DNA from: Marinomonas ostreistagni
Lineage (GTDB): Bacteria; Pseudomonadota; Gammaproteobacteria; Pseudomonadales; Marinomonadaceae
Direction: 5' to 3'
DNA: 45,160 nucleotides
NCBI RefSeq assembly: GCF_016461785.1
Contig: NZ_JAEMUH010000022.1
Span: 1 to 45,160, forward strand
The translations under genes and the position numbers were made by a program. Each line of letters starts with the position of its first letter. Positions within the stretch are counted from its first letter, which is position 1. The notes under the pieces are model-generated. The model did no database searches. It saw only the letters and a list, made by a program, of their open reading frames with translations, and had not been told where the DNA came from. Shown in pieces: positions 34,894-44,272 of this stretch.

Positions 34894-35594
34894 GTGAGAT
34901 GTTGCTAGAAGTACAAGGGCTCAATGCTTTTTATGGTGATGCGCAAGCACTTTTTAATGTTTCATTGCAGCTGAGGGCAGGTGAGGTCGTTGGCGTATTG
35001 GGCGCAAATGGTGCTGGTAAGTCAACTTTGATGAAATCTTTGACGGGGTTAGTGGCAGTTGATAAGGGGGCGATTCGTTTACGTCAGCAGCCGATCGGTG
35101 GAATGCCGCCAGGTGAAATCGTAAAGCATGGCGTGGCATTAGTACCAGAGGGACGCCGACTTTTTCCAAGTATGACCGTTGAAGAGAACTTAATGATGGG
35201 AGGATATTCCAAGCGCCCTGGCCGTTGGAATAAGCATGCGATCTTTGAGCTCTTTCCCATTCTTGAAGAAAAAAGAAGCCAACCTGCTACCTCGCTATCT
35301 GGTGGTCAACAGCAAATGGTCGCCATTGGCAGGGCCCTAATGAGCAATCCTGATGTGTTGTTATGTGATGAAATTTCGTTGGGATTAGCGCCGGTCGTTA
35401 TTAAAGACATTTATGAATCTCTTCCGGATATCTGCTCCGATGGCATGAGTGTTGTGGTAGTTGAGCAAGATGTCATCGTTGCTCAGCAATGCTCAGCACG
35501 GCTGTATTGCTTACAAGAAGGCAGAGTCTCTCTTGAAGGTACGAGTGATGCATTGACCCGTGATCAAATCAGTGAAGCTTACTTTGGGATTTAG
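34890..35594 (+). CDS. livF: LivF-type ABC transporter ATPase
   Basis: Second ATPase of the importer, pairing with LivG. Walker A is GANGAGKSTL (about 33-42), signature LSGGQQQMVAIGRAL, Walker B VLLCDEISLGLAP and H-loop VVEQD. It ends with SEAYFGI, the typical LivF tail that follows the last helix. Length 234. It overlaps livG at the start and is two bases from the permease gene livH, so the operon is tight. Unlike its partner it has a canonical signature, so at least one of the two ATP sites is complete. Confidence 0.93.
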   Translation: MSEMLLEVQGLNAFYGDAQALFNVSLQLRAGEVVGVLGANGAGKSTLMKSLTGLVAVDKGAIRLRQQPIGGMPPGEIVKHGVALVPEGRRLFPSMTVEENLMMGGYSKRPGRWNKHAIFELFPILEEKRSQPATSLSGGQQQMVAIGRALMSNPDVLLCDEISLGLAPVVIKDIYESLPDICSDGMSVVVVEQDVIVAQQCSARLYCLQEGRVSLEGTSDALTRDQISEAYFGI

Positions 35595-35596
35595 TT

Positions 35597-36457
35597 ATGT
35601 TGGAAACGATTATTCAGGGCATCCTGCTTGGCGGGCTATATTGCATTTTTGCTCTAGGTTTATCGCTGATGTTTGGTGTGATGCGCCTTACAAATATTGC
35701 TTTAGGCGATCAAATTATTATCTCAGGTTTCATTGCCATCGGTATGGCAACAGTTCTGGGTTTCAATGTTTTGTGGATTGGTCTGCTGCTTTTACCAATT
35801 GCCTATATTAGCGGATTTTGCTTTCAAGGTTGGGTGCTTAATCGGACCTTATCGAAAGACCCTTTACCCTCTCTTGTTGTGACTTTTGGACTGTCAATCG
35901 TTATCCAAAACACACTACAAATGGTGTTTGGTGCTAACCCGCGTTCTCTTGATGTGGGTAGCTTAAGTACCGCCGGCGTTGAGCTTTCACCAAGTTTAAC
36001 AGTTGGGGTGCTTCCGTTGATTATTTTTGTGAGCGCCATCGTTTGTACTTTTGGGTTGCAATGGTTATTCGCACATACAGCAATAGGGCGCTCATTTCGA
36101 GCCGTTTCAGATGATAGAGAAGTAGCAGAGCTGATGGGGCTGAGTGCAAAGAGGGTGTTTGCAACGGCGACAGGTTTAGCTTTTTGTCTGATTGCGCTAG
36201 CGGGATGGTTCCAAGGCATGCGTACAACTGTTTCACCAAGCGATGGTCCCTCATTACTTTTGTTTGCATTTGAGGCCGTCATTATCGGAGGGATGGGGTC
36301 ATTCTGGGGAACTTTTCTTGGTGCGATGGTATTGGGCGTGACGCAACAAGTCGGCTTTCATTATGACCCAGGCTGGGGAATATGGTTTGGGCATCTTGTT
36401 TTCATCGTTGTTTTATTTATTAAACCAAATGGTTTATTCCCAAAAACAAAGGGCTAA
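35597..36457 (+). CDS. livH: LivH-type ABC transporter permease
   Basis: Inner-membrane permease with about eight helices. The start MLETIIQGILLGGLYCIFALGL and the segment FGVMRLTNIALGDQI correspond to the LivH N-terminal half; the conserved loop (AIGRSFRAVSDDREVAELMGL) that contacts the ATPases follows, then AFEAVIIGGMGSFWGTFLGAM near the C-terminus. Length 286. It begins two bases after livF and ends five bases before the likely livM start. The role in aromatic uptake is deduced from operon context only. Confidence 0.92.
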   Translation: MLETIIQGILLGGLYCIFALGLSLMFGVMRLTNIALGDQIIISGFIAIGMATVLGFNVLWIGLLLLPIAYISGFCFQGWVLNRTLSKDPLPSLVVTFGLSIVIQNTLQMVFGANPRSLDVGSLSTAGVELSPSLTVGVLPLIIFVSAIVCTFGLQWLFAHTAIGRSFRAVSDDREVAELMGLSAKRVFATATGLAFCLIALAGWFQGMRTTVSPSDGPSLLLFAFEAVIIGGMGSFWGTFLGAMVLGVTQQVGFHYDPGWGIWFGHLVFIVVLFIKPNGLFPKTKG

Positions 36458-36461
36458 GAAA

Positions 36462-37460
36462 ATGACAGTACATACTCAGCACATCAACATGACTAGAACG
36501 CCCTTGCCGATCCTTCCAATTAGTTTAGGGGTATTGTTTCTTGGTACAGCAATCACGATGCCTTTTTGGGGTCAGGCCTACTGGCTGCATGAATTTGTCA
36601 ATATTTCCTGTTTCTTCATTTTTGCAATGATGTGGAATCTTCTAGCGGGATATGGAGGCATGGTGTCAGTTGGGCAACAAGCGTTCTTTGGTTTGGGTGG
36701 GTATTTCGTGTTGGCCATGGGGAACCTAGCAGGAGTCAGTCCGTTTATAGGTATCCCACTAGCAGCCATCCTTACCGCGATCATGGCTCTGCCGCTGTCT
36801 AAGTTAGCGTTCCGGCTCAACGGCGGTTATTTTGCAATTGGAACTTGGGTTATCGCGGAGGTGGTTCGTCTGACTGTTGCTAATATTTCGATAGTTGGAG
36901 GTGGGTCAGGTACGAGTTTGACAGCATTTCGAGGTGTTGACCGTGTATTCCGACAACACATGACTTATTGGATTGCCCTGACGTGTGTGGTGGCAACCGT
37001 TGCTCTGATCCTTTTATTCCTTCGCAGTAAGCAAGGGCTTGCATTACAAGCTATCCGTGATAGTGAGGTGGCTGCTTCAAGTCAAGGTGTTGATGTCATA
37101 CGTATGAAACTCGCCGTTTATGTTGTGGCGGCACTAGGTTGTGGATTAGCTGGAGCGCTGTATTTTGCGAGTAATTTGCGCATCAGCCCGGATGCTGCAT
37201 TTAGTGTTAACTGGACTGCGTTCGCTATTTTTATTGTGATGATTGGTGGGGTTGGAAGAATCGAGGGGCCAATTATCGGAACCTTTGTCTTCTGGTTAAT
37301 CAACCATTATTTGAGTGACTATGGTACTTGGTACTTAATTGGTTTGGGGGGCTTGGCTATTGTCATGAGCTTATATATGAAAGATGGCTTAGCCGGATTT
37401 ATTCATCGCAAAACAGGCAAAGACTTTCTATCCATTAAACGAATTTACCGTTCAAAATGA
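36462..37460 (+). CDS. livM: LivM-type ABC transporter permease
   Basis: Second permease of the importer. The frame is open from 36363 inside livH, but the ATG at 36462, four bases after the livH stop and behind AAGGG, gives a normal start (332 residues). LivM signatures are MMWNLLAGYGGMVSVGQQAFFGLGGYFVL, the ATPase-contact loop KQGLALQAIRDSEVAASSQGV and GGVGRIEGPIIGTFVFWLI. About ten hydrophobic segments are visible. It precedes the ferredoxin gene by 15 bases, which implies co-transcription of uptake and degradation genes. Confidence 0.9.
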   Translation: MTVHTQHINMTRTPLPILPISLGVLFLGTAITMPFWGQAYWLHEFVNISCFFIFAMMWNLLAGYGGMVSVGQQAFFGLGGYFVLAMGNLAGVSPFIGIPLAAILTAIMALPLSKLAFRLNGGYFAIGTWVIAEVVRLTVANISIVGGGSGTSLTAFRGVDRVFRQHMTYWIALTCVVATVALILLFLRSKQGLALQAIRDSEVAASSQGVDVIRMKLAVYVVAALGCGLAGALYFASNLRISPDAAFSVNWTAFAIFIVMIGGVGRIEGPIIGTFVFWLINHYLSDYGTWYLIGLGGLAIVMSLYMKDGLAGFIHRKTGKDFLSIKRIYRSK

Positions 37461-37475
37461 GCAGGAGTCCGGACT

Positions 37476-37793
37476 ATGAAAAGGAATCAGCAAACTTGGG
37501 TTGATCATGGGTTACCTTCAGAGCCACGTCCAGGATCTTCATTATTAGAATATATTGGTTCTAATAAAAATTTAGGGGTATTGGTTGGCTGTCGTGGCGG
37601 TGGTTGTGGTGTCTGCAAATGTCGGGTAGTCAAAGGGGAGTTTTTTGCTAAAGCAATGAGCAAGTCACATATAAGTCAGGAGGAGCGAGAACAGGGCGTC
37701 GTTTTAGCATGCAGAGTGTTTCCGGTCACTCCCATGCATGTAAGTAATTTTAGTGAAGAAAAATTTCAAAAACTTAAAGGCCGCTCTCTATGA
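37476..37793 (+). CDS. xylT: XylT-like [2Fe-2S] ferredoxin
   Basis: Plant-type ferredoxin that in the Pseudomonas systems (XylT, NahT, DmpQ) re-reduces the iron of catechol 2,3-dioxygenase after substrate-driven oxidation. The cluster ligands are Cys39, Cys44, Cys47 and Cys79 (GCRGGGCGVCKC and VLACRVFP). Length 105. AGGAG precedes the ATG at 8 bases. The stop overlaps the ATG of the semialdehyde dehydrogenase gene by four bases. It is unusual that it lies about 6 kb from the dioxygenase it would serve and on the opposite strand. Confidence 0.9.
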   Translation: MKRNQQTWVDHGLPSEPRPGSSLLEYIGSNKNLGVLVGCRGGGCGVCKCRVVKGEFFAKAMSKSHISQEEREQGVVLACRVFPVTPMHVSNFSEEKFQKLKGRSL

Positions 37794-39256
37794 AACATAT
37801 TCAACATTTTATTAATGGAATGTTTGTCGACAGTATTAGTCAACGTTCTTTCAGTAAGTTATCCCCAGTAGATGGGCGTCAAATTGCAGCAGTTCAAGAA
37901 GCTGACGAGGAAGATGTTGCAAAAGCGGTATCTGCCGCGAAAGCTGCATTAAAAGGTGAATGGGGGCAAATGACACAGCGGCAGCGCGCAGAAAAGCTTG
38001 AGAAAGTTGCACAACGCATCATTGAGCGATTTGATGAGTTTCTTGAGGCTGAATGTGCCGACACAGGGAAACCTAAATCTCTTGCTTCACATATCGACAT
38101 TCCTAGAGGTGCAGCGAACTTTACGGCTTTTAGTCATGCGTTAGGGAATGAACCAACAGAAACATTTTCAATGGATACTCCTGACGGCAGTAAGGCAATC
38201 AATCTCGGCTTGCGAAAACCCAAAGGGGTTATTGCCGTAATATGTCCATGGAATCTACCTTTGCTATTAATGACTTGGAAAGTCGGCCCTGCTTTGGCTT
38301 GTGGTAATACAGTTGTCGTAAAGCCCTCAGAAGTCACACCAACTACCGCTGCTTTACTTGGTGATGTCATGAATGAGTGTGGTATTCCAGCGGGTGTTTA
38401 TAATGTTGTTCATGGATTTGGTGCTCAGTCCGCGGGGCAGTATCTAACGCAAAATCCAGATGTCGATGCCATCACTTTTACAGGAGAAACTTCTACAGGG
38501 GAATCCATTATGCAAGCCGCTGCATTGGGCTTACGGAATATATCTCTTGAGTGCGGTGGTAAGAATTCCGCCATTGTTTTTGAAGATTGTGATATGCATT
38601 CAGCGGTTGAGGGTGTATTGCGTTCAGCGTTTGAGAATACTGGGCAGGTATGTCTCGGTACAGAACGCGTCTATGTTCAGAGCACTATTTTTGAGGAGTT
38701 TTTACATCGGCTAAAAGAGCGGGTTAGTGAACTGAAATTGGGGCCTCCTGATATGCCAAATGTCAATTTAGGCCCCCTAGCCAGCCTTGAACATCAGCTA
38801 AAGGTGCTTAGTTATTATGATTTAGCGAAAAAAGATGGCGCTCAAGTAGTGATCGGAGGAGGTGTGCCTAACTTGGGGGCGAGCTTAGATGGAGGTGCTT
38901 GGGTAGAGCCTACTATATGGGTTGGGCTTGATCGGTCATCAAAAGTTCTTCAAGAAGAAATCTTTGGCCCATGTTGCCATGTTCAGCCGTTTGATGATGA
39001 GCGTGAAGTTATTGCCTTGGCTAATGATACGAATTATGGGCTCTGTGCTAGTGTGTGGACGCAAAATATACAACGGGCTATGACGGTTTCACATTCTCTC
39101 GACGTAGGCATCGTATGGGTTAATAGCTGGTTTTTGAGAGATCTAAGGACGGCATTTGGTGGGGCAAAGCAGTCTGGTATTGGCCGTGAAGGTGGAGTGC
39201 ATGGCTTAGAGTTTTATACGGAATTACAGAATGTGTGTATTAAATACGACAACTGA
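37790..39256 (+). CDS. dmpC: 2-hydroxymuconic semialdehyde dehydrogenase
   Basis: Oxidises the ring-cleavage product to 4-oxalocrotonate with NAD+, opening the dehydrogenase branch. It is an aldehyde dehydrogenase with Glu254 in SLECGGKNS, catalytic Cys288 in FENTGQVCLGTERVYV, the NAD-binding Lys178 in VVVKPSEVTP and the FTGETSTGESI loop. The length of 488 and the signatures FSHALGNEPTETF and GREGGVHGLEFYTELQNVCI match XylG/DmpC/NahI. It ends 6 bases before the convergent LysR gene. It shares four bases with the ferredoxin gene. No partner hydrolase of the other branch was found. Confidence 0.92.
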   Translation: MKHIQHFINGMFVDSISQRSFSKLSPVDGRQIAAVQEADEEDVAKAVSAAKAALKGEWGQMTQRQRAEKLEKVAQRIIERFDEFLEAECADTGKPKSLASHIDIPRGAANFTAFSHALGNEPTETFSMDTPDGSKAINLGLRKPKGVIAVICPWNLPLLLMTWKVGPALACGNTVVVKPSEVTPTTAALLGDVMNECGIPAGVYNVVHGFGAQSAGQYLTQNPDVDAITFTGETSTGESIMQAAALGLRNISLECGGKNSAIVFEDCDMHSAVEGVLRSAFENTGQVCLGTERVYVQSTIFEEFLHRLKERVSELKLGPPDMPNVNLGPLASLEHQLKVLSYYDLAKKDGAQVVIGGGVPNLGASLDGGAWVEPTIWVGLDRSSKVLQEEIFGPCCHVQPFDDEREVIALANDTNYGLCASVWTQNIQRAMTVSHSLDVGIVWVNSWFLRDLRTAFGGAKQSGIGREGGVHGLEFYTELQNVCIKYDN

Positions 39257-39262
39257 TTATTT

Positions 39263-40183
39263 TCATGATAAACGCTGAACGAGGTGTTCACTGACGTAGT
39301 CGATGAAAACACGCAACCGTGCAGGCATATATCGAGTCTGGGCGTATTGCATGGCGATGAAGCCGTGATAGTTGCTGCGCAGGGTCCAGTCTGATAACAC
39401 AGGCACTACATCGCCTTTTTCAAGCGCATCGGTAATAACGAAGTCGTGCAATATGCCGATGCCTAACCCGTTCTTAACACCGGCAAGTCGCATTTGGGAG
39501 TGGTTTACGGCATAGCGTCCGGTGACGGAGACAGAGTGCACTTCGTCCCCCTTTATAAAGCGCCAGATATGGTCGTGATCATTCTCTGCTAGATAAAGAC
39601 AATCATGCTGGACCAATTCACTGGGGTGCTCAGGCATGCCTCTTTGCTTGATGTAGTCTGGGCTGGCACATAAGACCAGATTGGTTTTGCCCAGCTCTTT
39701 CAGGATCAGGCGCTCATCAGGTGTGTCGGTGAGCATGAAGGCCACATCAATATTATCTCGTAGTAAATCAATTTCACCGTCAGCAACCCGTAGCTGCAGC
39801 TTTACTTTTGGATAGAGATTTAAAAAGGGCAGGACATGGGGCTGCACCACCGAATTCAAAAACGCTTCGGGGGCCGCAATGGTGAGCGTGCCTTGGATTT
39901 CGCTATGGTCGGAAAGGGATAGCTCTACGGCTTGTTTGGCAGCATTCAACATAATGACCGCTTGATCGTACACCTTTTGCCCAGAACGAGTAATCAGCAA
40001 TGTACGCGTGCTGCGTTCAAATAGCTTAATGGATAATGCTTTTTCAAGGCGTGTCACAAGCTTGCTTAATGCGGAAGGGGTGACGTCGAGTTTTTTTGCG
40101 GCGGCGGTAAAACTGCCTTCTTCAACTATTAAGATAAAGCTTGCTAGATCCGGTAGCAATGGAATGAGCTGGGTGTTTTGCAT
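39263..40183 (-). CDS. LysR-family regulator divergent from kbl-tdh
   Basis: Helix-turn-helix at about 15-75 (FTAAAKKLDVTPSALSKLVT, then LEKALSIKLFERSTRTL) and a LysR effector domain with the CrgA-like features (DNIDVAFMLTDTPDERLI, VNHSQMRLAGVKNGLGIGIL). An ATG at 40213 is in frame but lacks a ribosome site; AAGG nine bases before the ATG at 40183 favours a protein of 306 residues. It is transcribed away from kbl across 194 bases that contain a GGTTCA/TGAACC dyad at 40244-40270. A role as threonine-pathway regulator is inferred from this arrangement. Confidence 0.88.
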   Translation of the reverse strand: MQNTQLIPLLPDLASFILIVEEGSFTAAAKKLDVTPSALSKLVTRLEKALSIKLFERSTRTLLITRSGQKVYDQAVIMLNAAKQAVELSLSDHSEIQGTLTIAAPEAFLNSVVQPHVLPFLNLYPKVKLQLRVADGEIDLLRDNIDVAFMLTDTPDERLILKELGKTNLVLCASPDYIKQRGMPEHPSELVQHDCLYLAENDHDHIWRFIKGDEVHSVSVTGRYAVNHSQMRLAGVKNGLGIGILHDFVITDALEKGDVVPVLSDWTLRSNYHGFIAMQYAQTRYMPARLRVFIDYVSEHLVQRLS

Positions 40184-40243
40184 GATTATCGAGCCTTGTT
40201 TCCGAATTGTCATCGGGACGTAGTAAAGTCTATTTGTGCCTGA

Positions 40244-40270
40244 GGTTCAATAATGCTTTTCCAATGAACC
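40244..40270. promoter_or_regulatory. Dyad in the LysR / kbl intergenic region
   Basis: GGTTCAAT (40244-40251) faces AATGAACC (40263-40270) with one mismatch. It is in the shared regulatory gap of the LysR and kbl genes and may be the regulator's site; support is limited to position and symmetry. Confidence 0.3.
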
Positions 40271-40377
40271 CAATAATCTCTTTTTCAGCTCTCTATTACA
40301 CTTAATGTTATCGGCTATGGACTTGTTCATTCTTTTAACAAGCCTTCATTAATCATCGTGATTGAGAGGTATTCATC

Positions 40378-41574
40378 ATGACTTCTACTTTTTATCAGCA
40401 TATTCAACAGCAAATCGACGAAGTGAAATCTGAAGGGCTGTATAAGCCTGAGCGCGTGATTACCTCTCAGCAGAAAGCTGAGGTCAGCGTCACCTCGGGT
40501 GAAGAGGTTTTAAACTTCTGTGCCAATAACTACCTCGGATTAGCAAACAACGATGAGCTAATTCAAGCGGCAAAAGAGGGGTTGGAACAACATGGTTTTG
40601 GCATGGCGTCGGTACGCTTTATTTGCGGCACGCAAGATATCCATAAAACACTAGAGCATAAGCTCTCTGAGTTCTTGGGTATGGAAGACACGATTCTTTA
40701 CTCCTCTTGCTTTGATGCCAATGCGGGATTGTTTGAAACAATCTTAGGGAAGGAAGACGCGATCATTTCCGATGCATTAAACCACGCGTCGATCATTGAT
40801 GGCGTACGTTTATGTAAAGCCATGCGCTTTCGTTATGCCAACAATGATATGGTGGATTTAGAACAGCAGCTAATGGCAGCAAAAGACGCCGGTGCACGCC
40901 ATACCTTGATTGTGACAGATGGTGTGTTTTCGATGGATGGTATTGTGGCTAACTTACCTGCTATATGTGATTTAGCGGATCAATATGGTGCTTTAGTGAT
41001 GGTGGATGATTCTCACGCAGTGGGCTTTATGGGGAAAACCGGTGCCGGGACCCATGAATACCATGATGTGGTTGATCGCATTGATATCATAACCGGTACG
41101 CTAGGCAAGGCATTAGGCGGTGCGTCGGGCGGTTACACGTCAGGAAAAAAAGAAGTGATCGAGTGGTTGCGTCAACGTTCACGACCTTATTTATTCTCTA
41201 ACTCATTAGCTCCAGCGATTGTGAATGCCTCAATTCGTGTGTTAGATGTTTTGAAGCAGAGCGATGAGTTGCGTAATCGTCTGTGGGAAAACGCTCAATA
41301 TTTCCGTACACGAATGGAAGCAGAAGGGTTTGTGATGGGAGGTGCTGACCATGCCATCATTCCTATTATGCTAGGCGATGCGAAATTAGCGGCGGAGTTT
41401 GCTGAACGATCCTTACAAAAAGGCGTGTATGTGATTGGCTTCTCGTTTCCTGTCGTGCCTAAAGGGCAAGCTCGAATTCGTACGCAAATGTCGGCGGGCC
41501 ATACCCGTGAACAGCTAGATCGGGCCATCGAAGTGTTTATAGAAGTCGCTCGAGAGATGGAGATTATTCATTAA
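40378..41574 (+). CDS. kbl: 2-amino-3-ketobutyrate CoA ligase (glycine C-acetyltransferase)
   Basis: PLP enzyme that splits 2-amino-3-ketobutyrate with CoA into glycine and acetyl-CoA, completing threonine breakdown started by Tdh. The PLP lysine is Lys244 in [14 protein letters not shown], the cofactor Asp is in MVDDSHAVG, and the N-terminal GGNYLGL-equivalent is [12 protein letters not shown]. Its length of 398 and the position of the PLP lysine match the E. coli enzyme. GAGAGG precedes the ATG. Its stop overlaps the tdh start (TAATG). Confidence 0.96.
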   Translation: MTSTFYQHIQQQIDEVKSEGLYKPERVITSQQKAEVSVTSGEEVLNFCANNYLGLANNDELIQAAKEGLEQHGFGMASVRFICGTQDIHKTLEHKLSEFLGMEDTILYSSCFDANAGLFETILGKEDAIISDALNHASIIDGVRLCKAMRFRYANNDMVDLEQQLMAAKDAGARHTLIVTDGVFSMDGIVANLPAICDLADQYGALVMVDDSHAVGFMGKTGAGTHEYHDVVDRIDIITGTLGKALGGASGGYTSGKKEVIEWLRQRSRPYLFSNSLAPAIVNASIRVLDVLKQSDELRNRLWENAQYFRTRMEAEGFVMGGADHAIIPIMLGDAKLAAEFAERSLQKGVYVIGFSFPVVPKGQARIRTQMSAGHTREQLDRAIEVFIEVAREMEIIH

Positions 41575-42599
41575 TGAAAGCATTAGCCAAATTAAAGCCT
41601 GAGCAAGGTATCTGGATGACGCAAGTCGAGCGGCCTGTGATCGGCCATAACGACTTGTTGATTAAAATTAAGAAAACAGCCATTTGTGGAACGGATGTGC
41701 ATATTTACAATTGGGACGAATGGGCTCAAAAAACCATTCCAGTTCCGATGGTTGTTGGACATGAGTACGTCGGTGAAGTGGTTGAAGTCGGCCAAGAAGT
41801 GCGAGGGTTCAACATCGGCGATCGGGTGTCAGGTGAGGGGCATATTACCTGCGGCCACTGTCGTAACTGTCGCGCAGGGCGCACCCATTTATGCCGTAAC
41901 ACTATCGGCGTTGGAGTGAACCGTGAAGGTGCTTTTGCAGAGTATCTCGTTTTACCTGCGTTTAATGCCTTTAAAATCCCGGATGGTATTTCGGATGACC
42001 TTGCCGCGATTTTCGACCCGTTTGGTAATGCGGTTCATACAGCACTGTCTTTTGACTTGGTTGGTGAGGATGTTTTGATTACAGGAGCTGGCCCAATAGG
42101 CATTATGGCGGCGGCAGTAGCAAGGCATGCGGGGGCTCGACATGTTGTGATCACGGATATCAACGATTACCGTTTAGAGTTGGCCCGTAAAATGGGCATT
42201 CAACATACGGTCAATGTATCGAAGCAGTCCTTATCTGATGTCATGGTAGAGCTTAAAATGACTGAAGGCTTTGATGTAGGATTGGAAATGTCAGGCAATG
42301 CTGCTGCGTTTGATTCAATGCTCGCGGCGATGAATCACGGTGGCCATGTTGCGTTATTGGGGATCTTGCCAACTGGCATGGGGATCGATTGGAGCCAAGT
42401 GATTTTCAAAGGGCTTGTTATAAAAGGTATTTATGGTCGAGAGATGTTTGAGACTTGGTATAAAATGGCATCTTTAATTCAATCTGGTTTGGATCTTACT
42501 CCAATTATTACCCATCATTATCACATTGATGACTTTCAAAAAGGCTTTGATGTGATGTGCAGCGGTACGTCAGGGAAAGTCATTCTAGATTGGACCTGA
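41574..42599 (+). CDS. tdh: L-threonine 3-dehydrogenase
   Basis: Zinc alcohol-dehydrogenase-family enzyme oxidising threonine to 2-amino-3-ketobutyrate, which Kbl then cleaves; the two enzymes associate so that the unstable intermediate is passed on. Catalytic zinc ligands Cys38, His63 and Glu64 ([15 protein letters not shown]) and the structural zinc cysteines 93, 96, 99 and 107 are present, as is the NAD-binding [18 protein letters not shown]. Length 341 equals E. coli Tdh. It overlaps kbl by one base. Confidence 0.96.
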   Translation: MKALAKLKPEQGIWMTQVERPVIGHNDLLIKIKKTAICGTDVHIYNWDEWAQKTIPVPMVVGHEYVGEVVEVGQEVRGFNIGDRVSGEGHITCGHCRNCRAGRTHLCRNTIGVGVNREGAFAEYLVLPAFNAFKIPDGISDDLAAIFDPFGNAVHTALSFDLVGEDVLITGAGPIGIMAAAVARHAGARHVVITDINDYRLELARKMGIQHTVNVSKQSLSDVMVELKMTEGFDVGLEMSGNAAAFDSMLAAMNHGGHVALLGILPTGMGIDWSQVIFKGLVIKGIYGREMFETWYKMASLIQSGLDLTPIITHHYHIDDFQKGFDVMCSGTSGKVILDWT

Positions 42600-42627
42600 T
42601 AGTAGTTTAAAGAGGTATGACCGAACG

Positions 42628-43347
42628 ATGCATTTTTCAGAGTTAATCGAAGGGCGTTTAATCAAGCGATACAAACGCTTCTTAGCCGATATTGAATTAG
42701 CGCATGGGGAGGTCATCACCGCACATTGCCCTAACACAGGGTCGATGCGCCGTTGTCAGCAAGATCAAGCGCGGGTTTGGGTATCCAAAAGTGATAACCC
42801 AAAGCGCAAGCTAGCCTACACTTGGGAAATTGTTGAAGTTGACGAGCAGTTCCTTGCTTGTATCAATACGGGATTGCCTAATAAAGTCGTGGGCGAGGCA
42901 ATCGCTCAGGGCAAAGTTGCAGAGCTGTCGGGATATAGCGCTCAGAAGGCTGAAGTAAAATATGGTAGTGGCAGTCGCATTGATTGGCTGTTGAGTGATG
43001 AGCACAAGCCATTGTGCTATGTGGAAGTGAAAAATGTGACCTTGCTTGAGGAAGATGGGTATGGATACTTCCCTGATGCCGTTACTGAGCGCGGCAGAAA
43101 GCACTTATATGAATTAGCGGATATGGTGAAAGCAGGCCATCGTGCGGTGTTGATGTTTTGTGTGTCACATACTGGCATTCAGTCCGTTGCTCCAGCTCAG
43201 CACATTGATCCTAAATATGCGGCGGCTTTAGAAGAAGTGATGGCTCAGGGCGTTGAGGTGATTGCATACCGTGCCCATATTGATACAACAGAAATCTATT
43301 TGACGGAGTCTATCCCAGTGACTCTTTCGTCTTTAAGTAAAAACTGA
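42628..43347 (+). CDS. sfsA: SfsA family protein
   Basis: Named for sugar fermentation stimulation in E. coli; the fold combines an OB-like N-terminal part with a nuclease-like domain and the protein binds DNA, but its true activity is unsettled. Signatures are [42 protein letters not shown] with YVEVKNVTL (nuclease-like Asp and Glu-x-Lys), and [13 protein letters not shown]. Length of 239 is normal. It starts 28 bases after tdh on the same strand. The last 52 bases overlap the convergent LysR gene, an uncommonly long overlap of two real coding ends. Confidence 0.93.
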   Translation: MHFSELIEGRLIKRYKRFLADIELAHGEVITAHCPNTGSMRRCQQDQARVWVSKSDNPKRKLAYTWEIVEVDEQFLACINTGLPNKVVGEAIAQGKVAELSGYSAQKAEVKYGSGSRIDWLLSDEHKPLCYVEVKNVTLLEEDGYGYFPDAVTERGRKHLYELADMVKAGHRAVLMFCVSHTGIQSVAPAQHIDPKYAAALEEVMAQGVEVIAYRAHIDTTEIYLTESIPVTLSSLSKN

Positions 43348-44177
43348 AGCAGCAACTGAGTTGCTGGGCTTGGGCGATGGTTATGCTCGATTACGTACTT
43401 TCGCCCAATATTACCTTGTTCATGAAATAGTTGAACGAGAGTGCCATCTGCTAACTCATTCTGAATCAAATTCATCGGGCACAATGCCACGCCTTGAGCG
43501 GCCATGGCTGCGAATTTGAGTAAATAAAAATCTTCATATATTTGGTGGGGCTGCTGCGCGTGTTCTATGCCCAAGCGAATTAGCCAGTCATTCCAACTGT
43601 CAGTATTCTGATCGTGCAGCAAGATTTGCTGTGCTAAGCATTGATGAGTATTAATGGGGCCACGCTGGGCTAGATACAGGGGGCTACATACGGGAATAGT
43701 TTCGCCATTCATTAAAACTTCAAATGGATAGTGCTGCGTGCTGTTAACTTCAATGCTTTTTATGCAGATCGAATGTTCGTCAATGTGTGCGGGCATTGAC
43801 TGAAGATATTTCAAAGAGACTGACATATCCGGTACGCCTTGGTTAAACGCTACCAACCGTGGCATCAGCCAGTCGTTTATTAACGAGGGAATACAATAAA
43901 TATTGAGACAGGATTCAGACAGCTGCTTTATTTCATCGTATGCATAATCAATGTCACTAAAGGGTTCGCTAATGCGATCCGCCAAAACCTTTCCCTTCTC
44001 AGTGACCTTTAAGCCTCTTCCTTCTTTATATAACAGTTGAGTGTTTGTGTGTTGCTCAAGCTTTTTCAATTGATGGCTGATGGCAGACTCAGTGATATGT
44101 AGGCTCTCTGCAGCAGCTTTTAAGCTACCGAGCTGTACTACTTTCTGAAAAGCGCGAAGGGCGGAGTAGGGAATCAT
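43296..44177 (-). CDS. LysR-family regulator (GcvA-like) divergent from the DUF1989 gene
   Basis: Helix-turn-helix with [20 protein letters not shown] and [27 protein letters not shown] at residues 15-60, of the GcvA/AmpR type, followed by an effector domain ([38 protein letters not shown]). Length 293. It diverges from the DUF1989 gene at 44273 with 95 bases between, so it probably regulates it. Its 3' end overlaps sfsA by 52 bases. The ribosome site (AAAGA) is weak. Confidence 0.87.
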   Translation of the reverse strand: MIPYSALRAFQKVVQLGSLKAAAESLHITESAISHQLKKLEQHTNTQLLYKEGRGLKVTEKGKVLADRISEPFSDIDYAYDEIKQLSESCLNIYCIPSLINDWLMPRLVAFNQGVPDMSVSLKYLQSMPAHIDEHSICIKSIEVNSTQHYPFEVLMNGETIPVCSPLYLAQRGPINTHQCLAQQILLHDQNTDSWNDWLIRLGIEHAQQPHQIYEDFYLLKFAAMAAQGVALCPMNLIQNELADGTLVQLFHEQGNIGRKYVIEHNHRPSPATQLLLQFLLKDERVTGIDSVK

Positions 44178-44272
44178 TCTTTAAAATATTCAAGTATTTT
44201 ATAAAAGCTTCAATTTTATAGAACTATGTTGCTGCATTACTCTAAAGTCAATCCACTTATAGGAGTTAAATG

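Noticed and set aside
35824..36282. A 152-codon minus-strand frame inside livH
   Set aside because: It is antisense to a well-supported permease and has a composition typical of shadow frames with no family motif.
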